From the NCBI GenBank assembly GCA_024685285.1, contig JAIKVZ010000025.1:100958-164957 (forward strand): a DNA stretch of 64,000 bases, written 5' to 3'. The position numbers and the translations under genes are program-made. Every line of letters starts with the position of its first letter. Positions within the stretch are counted from its first letter, which is position 1. The DNA is from Bacteroidales bacterium (GTDB taxonomy: Bacteria; Bacteroidota; Bacteroidia; Bacteroidales; P3). This document shows positions 25,031-36,372 of this stretch, in pieces. Under the pieces are notes generated by a model. That model saw nothing but the letters and a program-made list of their open reading frames with translations, had not been told where the DNA came from and searched no databases.

Positions 25031-28000
25031 ATGAATTATATAATAAGGCCCATTTTTTTTCGCATAATTGGGATTTTTTTGTTATTTTTGCATTTTGTGA
25101 ATCGCAGGCTCGTATATATAATGCTCTGTGCGCTAATGCTTTGCCCGTGGCAAGGCATGGCTCAGACGGTCTGTGCGCCCGTCCAGCTGCCTTTTGTGGA
25201 GGATTTTGACGAGGTGCCGGGCTCGCGGCCCGTCTGCTGGTTTGCACGCACCAACAGCAACGACGCCATCTACCGTCCCGGTCTGGGTTCCAATTGGTAT
25301 CCCCCAGGTGTTTACAATAAGTACTTCTATTTCTACTGCTATAACTACAATCATTATTACGACTCGGTTTTCAGCATCGTGGCCACCCCGGAGCTGGCCG
25401 ACACGCTGGCCGGCTGGTTTGCCGTTCTCGACATCCGCAACGAGGGTCGCGCTGTGCTGGAATATGGCGTCTGCACCGACACGCTGGCGGCCGACACGCT
25501 GACGGGCTTCGCGCCGCTGCTTGTGGACACGGTGGCGCGCATCCACCGCGTGGCGGTGCCGCTGAGCGGCAGGGGGCGGTTCGCCATTAGGTGCGCATTC
25601 AAAAACCATATCGACGACGGCAATTACTCGACGGCCTACATAGACCGCATTGCCATTGTCGACGGGGCGCTGGTCGACGCCAAGCCCACCCACGTGGGGG
25701 CCGTGGAGGCCACGGTGGCCATAGCCGCCGCCGGTCGGGTGACTCTGCAGACCAGCTGGCGCGAGGAGGGGTCGAGCCATTGGGTGACGGTGGACGACAC
25801 ATCGGCCGAGGTGCGCCTGCAGGGCCTCGCACCCCTGACGACCTACGAGGTGATGGTGGTGGGCAGCACCGGCGCGGGCGACGACTCTATACGGTTCAAG
25901 ATCCGCACCAAGCTGCGCCCGTCGGAGTGCTTGGACGCCGCCGACCTGGGGGCCGGGAACGTGACCTGCCTCTACGGCAGCTTCTGGAACCCCTACAGCG
26001 ACACGGGGGCCGTGGACTACGGCTACGCCAGCGCCCTCAGCCGCCACACGGTGCACTACGACCCCGACGAGACCGACCCGCGCACCGACTCGCTGCTGCA
26101 CACTACGCCGCCCACCGGCGGCACGGCCGTGCGGCTGGGCAACTGGCTCGTGGGGGCACAGGGCGAGGCCGTGGACTACGCCATAAGGGTCGACACTCTC
26201 GACTTCTCGACCATCATATTCAGCTACGCCGCCGTGATGGAGAACCCCGAACACTCGGCCGACGCACAGCCCCTGCTGTATATTCAGGTGCTCGACACTC
26301 TGGGCAACGCCATCGACACTCAGTGCGTCTATGCCCGCTTTGTGTCGAGCTACGACCTGGGGTGGAACCGAGCGCCACACGACAGCACCATTCTGTGGAA
26401 GGAATGGACCTCGGTGGGGTTGAACCTGACGCCCTATCACGGCCAGACTATAGTGCTGCGCATCACCACGCTGGACTGCGCCCAATGGGGCCACTACGGC
26501 TACGCCTACTTCACCCTGGACTGCGCCAACGGAGGCATCACTATTCTGACCTGCGGCACCGACGATACTTACACATACGCCTCGATACCGGGGTTCGACC
26601 ACCGCTGGTATACGGCAACCGACACCACCACTTTCTCCACCGCCGACACTATAACCCTGCCGGCAAGCCAGACGGCCACCATATTCTGCGAACATACCAA
26701 CCGTGCCAAGCACGAATGCCGTTTTGTTGAACGCATAGACAACGTGGCGCATATACCGGTGGCGTCGGCATCGTATACCTACCGCCCCGTGCTGTGCAGC
26801 TATATGGTTACCCTGACGAGCACCGGCATTGTCACCACCGACGGGGCCACACCCGTTGAGGACGGCGACCGCATAACCTTCAACTACTGGGAACATGCCG
26901 ACAGCAGCTACCGCTACGGGGCTGTGGACAGCCTGCTGCTGCCTCCGGGGCAACACGGGGTGACACTGGTATCGGGCAACAGGTCGGGCTGCAAAGACAC
27001 CACCGTTGTAACCATAGACCTGCCAGACTATATTCCAGACACGCTGCACTACTACGACACAGTGTGCCAGCGGTCTGTATACGACTCGAACGGCTTTTCG
27101 CTCAACCGCGACAGCACCGACCACTACCCCAGCCGCAACTATGTGAGGATGGATGTCGACAGCAACCTCTGTCCGCTGGCCGTGGAGCTGCACCTGGAGT
27201 TCCACCCCGTCGAGGTGGTCGACACCAACGACACTATAGTGAAGGGGCAGATATATGCTTGGGCCGACACCATCTACACCCTGCCAGGCACCTACTACAA
27301 GAGAGAGGACTCGACGGTGTATGGCTGCGACTCGCTGACAGCGCTGCATCTGGCCGTAGTGACCCCCCAGTCTGAGATAACCGACAGCTGCTCGGCCCTC
27401 ATCGACATCTTGCAGGGCGACACCCATGTAGTCTCGTCGCAACACATCGACTTCGAGCTTGAATCGGACCTCAGTGCCCACTACTACCTGTGGCAGCCCG
27501 ACAGCGTTGTAGACAGCAGCGGGAACCGGAGTGTGAGCTTCACCCTGCCACCGGACACCACGGCGACATTCATACTCGAGACCACCTATGAGGACAGCAC
27601 CAACATCATCCCCAACGGAGGCTTCGACTTGGGCGATTCGCTGTTTGGTTCGGACTACCGGTATGTCAATGCCTTTGGAGTAAACGACACCGATGTATAC
27701 ACCCTGCTGGTCCCCGAGGTGCCCTATCCCGACACGGTGGACTGTATGGCCGGCTCTACGCTTAGCCTTATGGCATTACCGTCGGAGCATGACAGTCTGA
27801 GGCTGTACTATATCGACGTGGCGGTAGACCCTCACACCGACTACAGGCTGCACTACTCCATAAGCACCCTGGCTCAGCCCGACAGCGTGAGTATGGTGTG
27901 GTTTGTGGGGACCGACACACTTGACACCACCGGCATAGTGGTGCCGGAGATATGCGGATGGACTCACCGCAGTGCCGATTTCGCCACCGAAGACGACACC

Positions 28001-28597
28001 ATCATAACCCTCACCCTTTACGACCGTTCCTTCTCTCTGGGGACCTTCAACATCATAGTGGTAGACAGCATCACACTGCACCGCCTTTGCCGAGCCGAAG
28101 ACTCGCTGACCATACGTACCGAATGCCCCGATATACACGATACAATAGAGATAATGCTGTGCCGTGATTCGGTATTCACAGTCGACGACGAAAACAGCGT
28201 CAAAGAGCCGGGAGTGCACACCTTCACCCTGAAGACCGAAGGAGGCTGCGACTCGGTGCTCACAGTGAGAGCAATACGCAATCCCTGCTGTGTGGACTAT
28301 CTGCAATTCCCCAATGCAGTAACACCAAACGGCGATGGAATCAACGACCGCTTTGTAATAGTGGGACTGCTCGACGAGTGGTGCTATCCATTCAACGAAC
28401 TGGCAATATACAACAAATGGGGCGAGAGGGTGTTCTATCGTCGCAACATAACCTCAGAGGCCGATTTCTGGGACCCCAACGACGGCAACTACCCTGCCGG
28501 CACCTACTTCTTCCACTTCGACGCCAAGACCCCCGACGAGTCGAAACACATACAACGCCGTGGAGTCATTGAGGTTCTGCGAGAAGTAAGCGACTAA
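25031..28597 (+). CDS. Large secreted protein with gliding-motility-type (CHU_C, type B) C-terminal domain
   Basis: The 1188-residue product has an N-terminal hydrophobic leader with a cleavage-like AQ (...MLCPWQGMAQTVCAP), a fibronectin-III-like domain (about 195-285), several aspartate/tyrosine-rich beta modules, and a final 95-residue type B sorting domain with PNAVTPNGDGINDRFVIVG, LAIYNKWGERVF, FWDPNDG and PAGTYFF. It is expected to be exported by T9SS and surface displayed. ATG at 25031 is chosen; GTG at 25097 (MNRRLVYIMLCALML) or ATG at 25121 would give a more compact signal peptide. The next gene, the glucan synthase, starts 26 bases later, so they are probably co-transcribed. Confidence 0.8.
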   Translation: MNYIIRPIFFRIIGIFLLFLHFVNRRLVYIMLCALMLCPWQGMAQTVCAPVQLPFVEDFDEVPGSRPVCWFARTNSNDAIYRPGLGSNWYPPGVYNKYFYFYCYNYNHYYDSVFSIVATPELADTLAGWFAVLDIRNEGRAVLEYGVCTDTLAADTLTGFAPLLVDTVARIHRVAVPLSGRGRFAIRCAFKNHIDDGNYSTAYIDRIAIVDGALVDAKPTHVGAVEATVAIAAAGRVTLQTSWREEGSSHWVTVDDTSAEVRLQGLAPLTTYEVMVVGSTGAGDDSIRFKIRTKLRPSECLDAADLGAGNVTCLYGSFWNPYSDTGAVDYGYASALSRHTVHYDPDETDPRTDSLLHTTPPTGGTAVRLGNWLVGAQGEAVDYAIRVDTLDFSTIIFSYAAVMENPEHSADAQPLLYIQVLDTLGNAIDTQCVYARFVSSYDLGWNRAPHDSTILWKEWTSVGLNLTPYHGQTIVLRITTLDCAQWGHYGYAYFTLDCANGGITILTCGTDDTYTYASIPGFDHRWYTATDTTTFSTADTITLPASQTATIFCEHTNRAKHECRFVERIDNVAHIPVASASYTYRPVLCSYMVTLTSTGIVTTDGATPVEDGDRITFNYWEHADSSYRYGAVDSLLLPPGQHGVTLVSGNRSGCKDTTVVTIDLPDYIPDTLHYYDTVCQRSVYDSNGFSLNRDSTDHYPSRNYVRMDVDSNLCPLAVELHLEFHPVEVVDTNDTIVKGQIYAWADTIYTLPGTYYKREDSTVYGCDSLTALHLAVVTPQSEITDSCSALIDILQGDTHVVSSQHIDFELESDLSAHYYLWQPDSVVDSSGNRSVSFTLPPDTTATFILETTYEDSTNIIPNGGFDLGDSLFGSDYRYVNAFGVNDTDVYTLLVPEVPYPDTVDCMAGSTLSLMALPSEHDSLRLYYIDVAVDPHTDYRLHYSISTLAQPDSVSMVWFVGTDTLDTTGIVVPEICGWTHRSADFATEDDTIITLTLYDRSFSLGTFNIIVVDSITLHRLCRAEDSLTIRTECPDIHDTIEIMLCRDSVFTVDDENSVKEPGVHTFTLKTEGGCDSVLTVRAIRNPCCVDYLQFPNAVTPNGDGINDRFVIVGLLDEWCYPFNELAIYNKWGERVFYRRNITSEADFWDPNDGNYPAGTYFFHFDAKTPDESKHIQRRGVIEVLREVSD

Positions 28598-28623
28598 CAG
28601 AAAGAGACAACATAATACGACAA

Positions 28624-31600
28624 ATGAAAAGCATATACAAAGTATTCAGGCATAGTATTGACGAGATAACCAAGTACTATCTGTTGCTGGTTGAAGAGAC
28701 AAAAAGCCAGCGTCTGGTTGGCAGCACCAATGAATGGGTGCTCGACAACTACTACATGATCAGCGAACAGGAAAAGGTATTGCGAGTTGACCTTAGAGGC
28801 ATAGAGCGTGGTCCATGGCGAATAGAACGCAAACGTTTGGCACAACTGGAGCAACTGCTGGCGAACTATCTGCGAAAAAGCCACCACCAGATAGACCAGA
28901 ACCTCTTTATGCGCTATATCAGCCAAGTTCAGGTAAGCCAGAAAGACTACCTCTCCTACCCTGAAGTATATGCCCTTCTGCCACTTATCAAGCATACCCT
29001 CATCAAAGAGCTCGCCACACTTTGCAAACAACTGCAAGCCAAAGGAGCCCACCACTACACCGTGACCGACAAAGCTCAGGCCAACATAGACCATCTGAGC
29101 GAAGCTGCACGCGACAACCTTATGATGATGAACATCTTCAACTCGTTAAAGAAGATGACCAAGTTGCCCATAGCAGAACTCATTGACGGAGTTAGCTTCT
29201 CGGAGCGTATGCTTAAAACCGAGGAGCTATACGACCAAATGCAGGACAAGACCAAGGACGACTATCGTGCAAAGATTGTACGCCTCACCAAGAAAGCCCG
29301 TCGCCACTCGGCCAACAGTAAGCCTCAGACCGAATACGAGTTAGTGAAAGAGCTCACCAACAAAGCCAAAGAGAGTAATGAACACATAGGTACATACCTC
29401 TTCCCCCCAAAAAAATGGAAAGCCCGTTCACAAGCCTACATAGCCATTGTTGGTATAGCCTCGCTGGGGCTCTCATTGCTGCTGGCACTGTTGGCCAGCA
29501 ACACTTGGGGTGTAGCTGCATTACTGACGATATTGCTCCTGGTCCCCATGAGCCAAGTGGTCATAGACCTCTTCAACTGGCTCTTAGGCAAACTGCACAA
29601 ACCCGTTGGCACATTCAAACTCAAATTCAAAGACGGCATAATACCCAAAGAGTATGCAACCATGGTCATTATGCCAACCATACTAAAAAGCAGACAAAAA
29701 ACCATAGAGCTGCTGGAACAGTTGGAGGTGTACTACCTGAGCAACATCAACCGTGGCGAAGGAAGCCTCATCCCCTCTCCCCTCACCAATACAGTTGCTC
29801 GGCAGCAGAACCTGTACTACACCCTGATAGGCGATGCTGCAGCATACTCTGAGGCCGATGCCCCATGGGATAACGAGGTTGTTGAAGCCGGACTGGCCAA
29901 AGTGAACGAACTGAACGAGAAATACGGAGCACAGATATTCAACTTCGTCTATCGCCGTCGAGCTTGGAGCGAAGGCGAGCAGTGCTGGCTTGGCCATGAG
30001 CGTAAACGCGGAGCAATACTACACTTCAACGATCTGCTGCTTGGCGACACCACCGACCAAGAAAAACAGCAGCGATTCCGTGCAGAGACCATAAGCCAAT
30101 GGCGTACAGAGCACTGCGCTGCAAAAGGCGAATCTACCTCATACCACTCACCGCTTACCACCTGTCCAATACGCTTCATCATCACCCTCGACACCGATAC
30201 CGAGCTCGTGCTATACTCCGCTCAGAAACTCATCGGCGCTATGGCCCACCCACTGAACAGAGCCAGATTAAGTTCGGATCAACATCGTGTTGAGGCCGGA
30301 TATGGCATAATGCAACCGCGTGTTAATGTTGACGTGGAAGTAACCAATAAAAGTCGCTACGCACAGCTATTTGCAGGCTTGGGCGGCCTTGATGTGTACA
30401 CTACCGCCAGTTTCGAGCTCTATCAGGATATCTTCAACGAAGGCACATTCTGCGGTAAAGGCATTTACGACTTGCGCATATTCCAGAAAGTGCTCAAAGG
30501 CACATTCCCAGAGAACCTTATCTTAAGCCACGACTTAATTGAGGGCTGTCATATACGTTGTGGCCTTATCAACGACGTGGAACTATTCGACGACAACCCA
30601 TCCAACTACATTGATGACGCCAAGCGTCACCACCGATGGACTCGAGGCGACTGGCAAATCATTGGTTGGCTGAGCAAAACCGTACGCAATGAGCGTGGCG
30701 AGCGGGTCAAGAACCAAGTCAATACAATCGGTCGCTGGAAGATATTCGACAATCTGCGTCGCTCGGTACTCAGTTTGGCCGTAACCGTTTTCATACTGGC
30801 AGGGTTTGCTGTTGCCGCCCTCGGCGCAACACCTGGGGTGTCACCGGCATGGTATATAGCCGTGGCCTTGATAGTGGTTGCCAGCCCTATTGTGTTCTTC
30901 ATTCTGGGACAAGTGACCAAGGTGCCGCGTTTCGGAAAACACTACCACTACTACACCACCCTGCTGCGAGGTTTCAGAGTCATCATCTATCGTTCTATAG
31001 TGCAGTTTGCATTGCTACCCAAAGAGGCTTGGATGTATACTGATGCATTGGTCAGAGCCTGCTACCGTATGTGGTTCAGCCACCGCAACCTGCTCAACTG
31101 GGTAACAAGCGACGAGGCTGCCAAGAGCACCAAAGGCACCCTCGACGACTACATAAACAAATTCTGGTTCAACTATGTGGCCTCATGCGCACTGATAGCA
31201 TTAGCCATAGTGAGTAATCTTGGTATTGTTGGATGGGTAGCCACCGGATTCTGCTGCTTGACATGGTGCGGCGCCACGTTTATGATGTTTTGGTTAGGAC
31301 GCAAATTTCCGCAAGATCGCAAAACCCTCGGTGAGAAAGAGACTGCCGAAGTGCTCAAAATAGCCAAAGACACCTGGAATTTCTTCGACAAGTCCATAAC
31401 TCAGGAAAACAACTACCTCATACCCGACAACTATCAAGTGGGGCGCGAGCCACTTACAGACTACAAGACATCGCCAACCAACATAGGCTACTCGCTCACC
31501 TCCATAGTTAGCGCAGCCGAGTTGGGCTTTATTAGCCATGGTGAGGCAATGCAACGCCTTGGCAATGTGTTAGACTCTGTGGAACGCCTTGAAAAATGGA

Positions 31601-34600
31601 ACGGACACCTCTTCAACTGGTACAACATCCACACACTCGACAAGCTGCCCAACTACTTCGTATCCACAGCCGACAGCGGCAACTTTGTTGCCTGCTTGTA
31701 CACCGTCAAAGGCTACCTTACAAACAATCTGCAAGCAGATAACAATTGCGTTCCGCTCATTGCCAAGGTGCAACGTCTAATAGAACAGACCGATTTCAGC
31801 AAACTCTACAACCACGAACTCGATGTATTTAGTATCGGTTACGACTACCCTGCTCATACCCTCCTGCCATACCACTACAACAACTTCGCATCCGAGGCAC
31901 GCCTTACTTCGTTCTTGACAATCGCACAAGGCGACGCCCCATACAAGCACTGGTTCTGCCTCGACAAAACATTAGTACAATACAAAGGCTACAAAGGTGT
32001 GGCATCATGGTACGGCACACTGTTCGAGTACTTCATGCCTCTGATATTCCTACCTACATACAAGCACACGCTTATGGACGAGACCTATAGTTTTGCCATA
32101 CGTGCACAGCGTGCCTTTATCAAGAATTCGCAACATGAAAACCGTAACAAAATAAAGCTGCCGTGGGGTATATCGGAGACCGCATACAACGAGCTCGACG
32201 ATGCCCGTAACTACAAATACCATGCTTTCGGTGTACCTTATCTTAAGTTCCAAAACACCACACCCGACCGTATCGTGGTGTCGCCCTACAGTTCGCTACT
32301 CACCATAAGTGTGGCCGACCGTGCCGTATACGATAACTTAAAGCACCTGCGCTCACTTGATATGTACGACGGCGACTATGGTTTCTTCGAGAGCTACGAC
32401 GCCGAAGACAATGTGCCAGTACGCGCACACTATGCTCACCATCAGGGCATGATTTTGGCATCGACAGCCAACTATTTAGCCAACAACTGCCTGCAACATT
32501 TCTTTATGAACGAACCCTGTATGCGCTCAATGGAAACACTGCTCAAAGAGAAGGCCCAAGTGAAGCCATACATCGACCTAAAAGTGACACAATACAAGCG
32601 CTACAGATATTCAAAGGTTCAGACCGAGAGCGATGCCCGAGACTATGACGGCATTGCCCGTCTGCCCGAAATTGGCATTGTAAGCAATGGTCAATACACT
32701 GTGCTGATGAACGACCGCGGCAGCGGTTTCTCGCGCTACCGCAACATAATGTTAGGTCGCTACCGCAAAATCAGTGCCGACCACTATGGCACCTACCTCT
32801 TTGTACGCAACCTGCGCACCGACAAGCTGTGGAGTTCCACCTATGCACCGCTCGACGTCATGCCCGAGAGTTACCACGTGAGTTTTGCCAGCGACAAACT
32901 GTTGTACACCCGCGTTGATGACGGTATTGAGACACGCACCGAAGTCACCGTGCTCAAAGACCGCTCGGCCGAACTGCGGCGCTACACCTTCGGCAACAGC
33001 ACACGCCACGACATAGAACTGGAGTTGACCACCTATGGAGAGGTAGTCCTGGCTTCTACTACCGAAGACGAGAACCACCGAGTCTTCAACAGCATGAAAA
33101 TCAGTTCAGAGTACGACCCCACACATGAGGCTCTGCTCTTCAGTAGGCCCAGCTCCGACGGAGTCCGCCACTATATGCTCCACCGCCTTTGGTTGCCTGA
33201 GAACAACTCCGATTCAGCAACTACCAAACAGACATACAACAACTTGGTTGAGTACGAGACTTCACGACTGAAGTTCTTGGGCCGCGGCGGAAGCCTTCAC
33301 CACGCCGACATCATAGAGAGTCGGCGCACACTGACAGGTACCGTCGGTACCACACTCGACCCCATTATGAGTATGCGCCGCCGCGTGGTGGTGCCTGCTG
33401 GCAAAAAGGTCGAAGCCTATGCCATGACCGCATACGGCAAAGCCAAAGACCAGATGTTGCAACTTGTTGAGCACTATCCCAACGCCGTAGACGTCGAGCA
33501 CGCCTTCAAGACAACATCCGTATACAACAATATGCGCACCGACCTCTCTCTGCTCAAAGGAGCACAGATGAGGCTCTATTGCAATATGGGCAAATACATA
33601 GCCCAAACCGCCACTCTTGGCGCAAACCGACAGCAGTACCTGCAAAACAACACTCTGTCGCAAAGCGGCCTGTGGCGCTTTGGCATAAGCGGCGACTTAG
33701 CCATAATGCTTATGGAAATCGATAGCATTGAACGCTCGGGCTTCGCAAAAGAGATGTTGCGCGCATTTGAATATTATAAGGTGCACGGCCTACAACTCGA
33801 CTTGGTATTTATCAACGATGTACCTGAGAAGGACCGCGACGGTTTGAAGCACTTCATTCTCAATATGGCCAACACCGAGCACCTTTGGGCACCTCACAGC
33901 GACGCTGGCCATGTGTACGTGCTCGACGGTTCAGACATCACCCCTGCCGAGCGCACCCTGCTGCACACCGTGGCACAGCTCAGTTTTGACACCCACCAAC
34001 GCATCGAGCAGCAACTGGCCAATCTTGAAGCCGACAACCTACATTACCAGGACCAGGAGGAATACCCCGTGCTGCGTCCGCGCAGCGACTTCCGCGTATG
34101 GAGTTCATTGGAATTCTACAACCAGTATGGCGGTTTCGACCGCGACGGAAAGGACTATGTGGTGACCAACACCAACACCCCAATGCCGTGGGTCAACGTT
34201 ATTGCCAACGAGCATTTTGGCTGCGTAGTGAGCTCCACCATGGCCGGCTTCACCTTTGCTCACAACGCCCAGCAGTTCAAACTCACCGGTTGGAGCAACG
34301 ACATTGTGCGCGACAACGCCAGCGAGATGTTGCTCATCAACAAGCACCAGTTTGTACCCGCCACAGCTCGACACAGCCAAGGCTGGTCGGCATTCGACGC
34401 CGAATATGACGAAATGAACGTCAAGGTGCGCGTCTTTGTGTCCATCGACAAGGCCGAGAAATACTATCAGATAATGATCGGCAACAAGACCGACGCCCCG
34501 TTGCAGGTACAGCTCGACATGGTTTACAAGTTGGTTCTTGGAGTGTGCGAAGAGCAGACCGCCCGCTATTTGTTCTCAGAGTGGGACGAGGCCGCCAACA

Positions 34601-36354
34601 CCCTGCACGTGCGCAACGTATACCACCCAATCTACCACGACCACGTGATGCACCTCACTGCCACCGAGCAGCTAACCGACATATCGCTGCTATCGCCCAA
34701 CCGCAAACGCCTCGGCCTCACACTCGACATACCAGCCGGTCAAGAGCACGAAATAGCCTTTGTTCTCTCGGTTGGTAGCGGCGATGAAGCAGCTTCAACA
34801 CGCAAAGTCGACCTGCCTGCAATCTACGCCGAATACGACCGTGTGAACCAATTCTGGGACGAGAAACTCTCGCACATACAGGTCGAGACCCCCGACCGCT
34901 CGCTCAACTATATGCTCAACCGCTGGTACCTCTACCAAGTTTATGCCTCGCGTCTTTTCGCCCGTGCCGGATTCTACCAGGTGGGCGGCGCAACAGGCTT
35001 CCGCGACCAGCTGCAAGACGTGATGAGCGTGCTCTACAGCGACCCGGCATACGCACGCCGCCAGATTCTGGACCACGCTGCGCACCAGTTTGCAGAAGGC
35101 GATGTGCTGCACTGGTGGCACGAGAGTATGCACCTCGGTGCCCGCACCACTTTTAGCGACGACTATCTGTGGCTTGTGTTTGTAACACACCAGTATGTCA
35201 ATATCACGGGCGACGCCTCGATACTGCTCGAGCAGGTGCCCTTCTGCCAGGCCGAGCAGCTGGCCGCTGGCGAAACCGAGCGCGGCATGACATACCGCAG
35301 CGCAAATGGCTCGCCGACCGACAACCCGGGCTTTGAATACGCCACCCTCTACGAGCACCTGCGCCGTGCTGTGAACCGCTCCATGAACCGCATTGGCGTC
35401 CACGGCCTACCCCTCATGGGCTGCGGCGACTGGAACGACGGTATGTCTGCCGTGGGCAAGGGAGGCAAAGGCGAGAGCGTTTGGGTGGCACTGTTCCTAT
35501 GCGACTTGCTGCCCAAGATGGAGCAACTGACACAGATTGTGCCGGGAGCCGACCTGGAGTACTGCGCCGATTTGGCCGACTTCCGCCACCGCCTCGTCGA
35601 TGCGCTGCAACGCAACGCCTGGGACGGTGCCTGGTTCCTGCGCGCCTATTTCGACGACGGTTCGGCTATGGGCTCGCGAAACAACATCGAGTGCCAGATT
35701 GACCTCATCTCGCAGGCTTGGAGCATACTGACAGATGTGGCCACCGCCGAGCAGAAAGCCTCGGTAATGCGCGAGACCGACACACGTCTTGTGAACCGCG
35801 AGCACGAGATAATACAGCTGCTCACACCCCCGTTCAAGAACTCGCAACCCTCGCCGGGCTACATCATGAACTACCCCGAAGGCGTGCGCGAAAACGGCGG
35901 CCAATATACCCACGGCGCCATGTGGTATATAATGGCCCAGCTCAAAGAGGGCCGCAACGACATGGCCTACTACCTCTACTCTATCATCAATCCCATACAC
36001 CGCACCCACTCGCTGGCCGATGTGCTCAAGTACAAAGTCGAGCCATACTGCATGGCGGCCGACATCTACTCGAACCAACAGCACCCGGGCCGCGGCGGCT
36101 GGACGTGGTATACCGGCTCGGCATCGTGGGCATACAAGACGGGTGTTGAGAACATACTTGGCCTGCAACTGCACGGCAACAGCCTCAGCATAGAGCCGCA
36201 CGTGCCCTCGGAGTGGGGCGAGTTCAGCCTGCGCTACCGCTTTGGCGAGAGCACCTATATTATTAAGTGCAACTGCCGTGGCGGCAGCCTCACCAAACCC
36301 GCCACCATCGAGCTGGTTGACGACGGTATGGAACACACCGTGGAATTTGACTAA
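28624..36354 (+). CDS. Cyclic beta-1,2-glucan synthase (GT84-GH189-GH94 type)
   Basis: Giant inner-membrane enzyme of 2576 residues. Transmembrane pairs lie near 275-320, 715-770 and 845-900. The GT84 glucosyltransferase has TLDTDTEL (D523, D525), GKGIYDL and RWTRGDWQ (671-678). A central glucoamylase-like domain (about 1080-1400; WGISETAYN at 1181, AHHQGMILA at 1271) corresponds to the cyclising domain now called GH189. The C-terminal GH94-like part has GDWNDGM (2268-2274), the motif that carries the general acid in phosphorylases. Domain order and size match Brucella/Agrobacterium Cgs/ChvB, which builds periplasmic cyclic beta-1,2-glucan from UDP-glucose. No exporter (ndvA/cgt) is adjacent. 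A degradative or phosphorolytic role is less likely because GT84 is intact. Confidence 0.85.
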   Translation: MKSIYKVFRHSIDEITKYYLLLVEETKSQRLVGSTNEWVLDNYYMISEQEKVLRVDLRGIERGPWRIERKRLAQLEQLLANYLRKSHHQIDQNLFMRYISQVQVSQKDYLSYPEVYALLPLIKHTLIKELATLCKQLQAKGAHHYTVTDKAQANIDHLSEAARDNLMMMNIFNSLKKMTKLPIAELIDGVSFSERMLKTEELYDQMQDKTKDDYRAKIVRLTKKARRHSANSKPQTEYELVKELTNKAKESNEHIGTYLFPPKKWKARSQAYIAIVGIASLGLSLLLALLASNTWGVAALLTILLLVPMSQVVIDLFNWLLGKLHKPVGTFKLKFKDGIIPKEYATMVIMPTILKSRQKTIELLEQLEVYYLSNINRGEGSLIPSPLTNTVARQQNLYYTLIGDAAAYSEADAPWDNEVVEAGLAKVNELNEKYGAQIFNFVYRRRAWSEGEQCWLGHERKRGAILHFNDLLLGDTTDQEKQQRFRAETISQWRTEHCAAKGESTSYHSPLTTCPIRFIITLDTDTELVLYSAQKLIGAMAHPLNRARLSSDQHRVEAGYGIMQPRVNVDVEVTNKSRYAQLFAGLGGLDVYTTASFELYQDIFNEGTFCGKGIYDLRIFQKVLKGTFPENLILSHDLIEGCHIRCGLINDVELFDDNPSNYIDDAKRHHRWTRGDWQIIGWLSKTVRNERGERVKNQVNTIGRWKIFDNLRRSVLSLAVTVFILAGFAVAALGATPGVSPAWYIAVALIVVASPIVFFILGQVTKVPRFGKHYHYYTTLLRGFRVIIYRSIVQFALLPKEAWMYTDALVRACYRMWFSHRNLLNWVTSDEAAKSTKGTLDDYINKFWFNYVASCALIALAIVSNLGIVGWVATGFCCLTWCGATFMMFWLGRKFPQDRKTLGEKETAEVLKIAKDTWNFFDKSITQENNYLIPDNYQVGREPLTDYKTSPTNIGYSLTSIVSAAELGFISHGEAMQRLGNVLDSVERLEKWNGHLFNWYNIHTLDKLPNYFVSTADSGNFVACLYTVKGYLTNNLQADNNCVPLIAKVQRLIEQTDFSKLYNHELDVFSIGYDYPAHTLLPYHYNNFASEARLTSFLTIAQGDAPYKHWFCLDKTLVQYKGYKGVASWYGTLFEYFMPLIFLPTYKHTLMDETYSFAIRAQRAFIKNSQHENRNKIKLPWGISETAYNELDDARNYKYHAFGVPYLKFQNTTPDRIVVSPYSSLLTISVADRAVYDNLKHLRSLDMYDGDYGFFESYDAEDNVPVRAHYAHHQGMILASTANYLANNCLQHFFMNEPCMRSMETLLKEKAQVKPYIDLKVTQYKRYRYSKVQTESDARDYDGIARLPEIGIVSNGQYTVLMNDRGSGFSRYRNIMLGRYRKISADHYGTYLFVRNLRTDKLWSSTYAPLDVMPESYHVSFASDKLLYTRVDDGIETRTEVTVLKDRSAELRRYTFGNSTRHDIELELTTYGEVVLASTTEDENHRVFNSMKISSEYDPTHEALLFSRPSSDGVRHYMLHRLWLPENNSDSATTKQTYNNLVEYETSRLKFLGRGGSLHHADIIESRRTLTGTVGTTLDPIMSMRRRVVVPAGKKVEAYAMTAYGKAKDQMLQLVEHYPNAVDVEHAFKTTSVYNNMRTDLSLLKGAQMRLYCNMGKYIAQTATLGANRQQYLQNNTLSQSGLWRFGISGDLAIMLMEIDSIERSGFAKEMLRAFEYYKVHGLQLDLVFINDVPEKDRDGLKHFILNMANTEHLWAPHSDAGHVYVLDGSDITPAERTLLHTVAQLSFDTHQRIEQQLANLEADNLHYQDQEEYPVLRPRSDFRVWSSLEFYNQYGGFDRDGKDYVVTNTNTPMPWVNVIANEHFGCVVSSTMAGFTFAHNAQQFKLTGWSNDIVRDNASEMLLINKHQFVPATARHSQGWSAFDAEYDEMNVKVRVFVSIDKAEKYYQIMIGNKTDAPLQVQLDMVYKLVLGVCEEQTARYLFSEWDEAANTLHVRNVYHPIYHDHVMHLTATEQLTDISLLSPNRKRLGLTLDIPAGQEHEIAFVLSVGSGDEAASTRKVDLPAIYAEYDRVNQFWDEKLSHIQVETPDRSLNYMLNRWYLYQVYASRLFARAGFYQVGGATGFRDQLQDVMSVLYSDPAYARRQILDHAAHQFAEGDVLHWWHESMHLGARTTFSDDYLWLVFVTHQYVNITGDASILLEQVPFCQAEQLAAGETERGMTYRSANGSPTDNPGFEYATLYEHLRRAVNRSMNRIGVHGLPLMGCGDWNDGMSAVGKGGKGESVWVALFLCDLLPKMEQLTQIVPGADLEYCADLADFRHRLVDALQRNAWDGAWFLRAYFDDGSAMGSRNNIECQIDLISQAWSILTDVATAEQKASVMRETDTRLVNREHEIIQLLTPPFKNSQPSPGYIMNYPEGVRENGGQYTHGAMWYIMAQLKEGRNDMAYYLYSIINPIHRTHSLADVLKYKVEPYCMAADIYSNQQHPGRGGWTWYTGSASWAYKTGVENILGLQLHGNSLSIEPHVPSEWGEFSLRYRFGESTYIIKCNCRGGSLTKPATIELVDDGMEHTVEFD

Positions 36355-36372
36355 GAGAGAAAAAACTATGGT

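Noticed and set aside
25133..27481. Long open frame antisense to the 25031 gene
   Set aside because: It mirrors a GC-rich, aspartate-rich gene; the product has no domain, and the plus-strand frame has clear T9SS domains.
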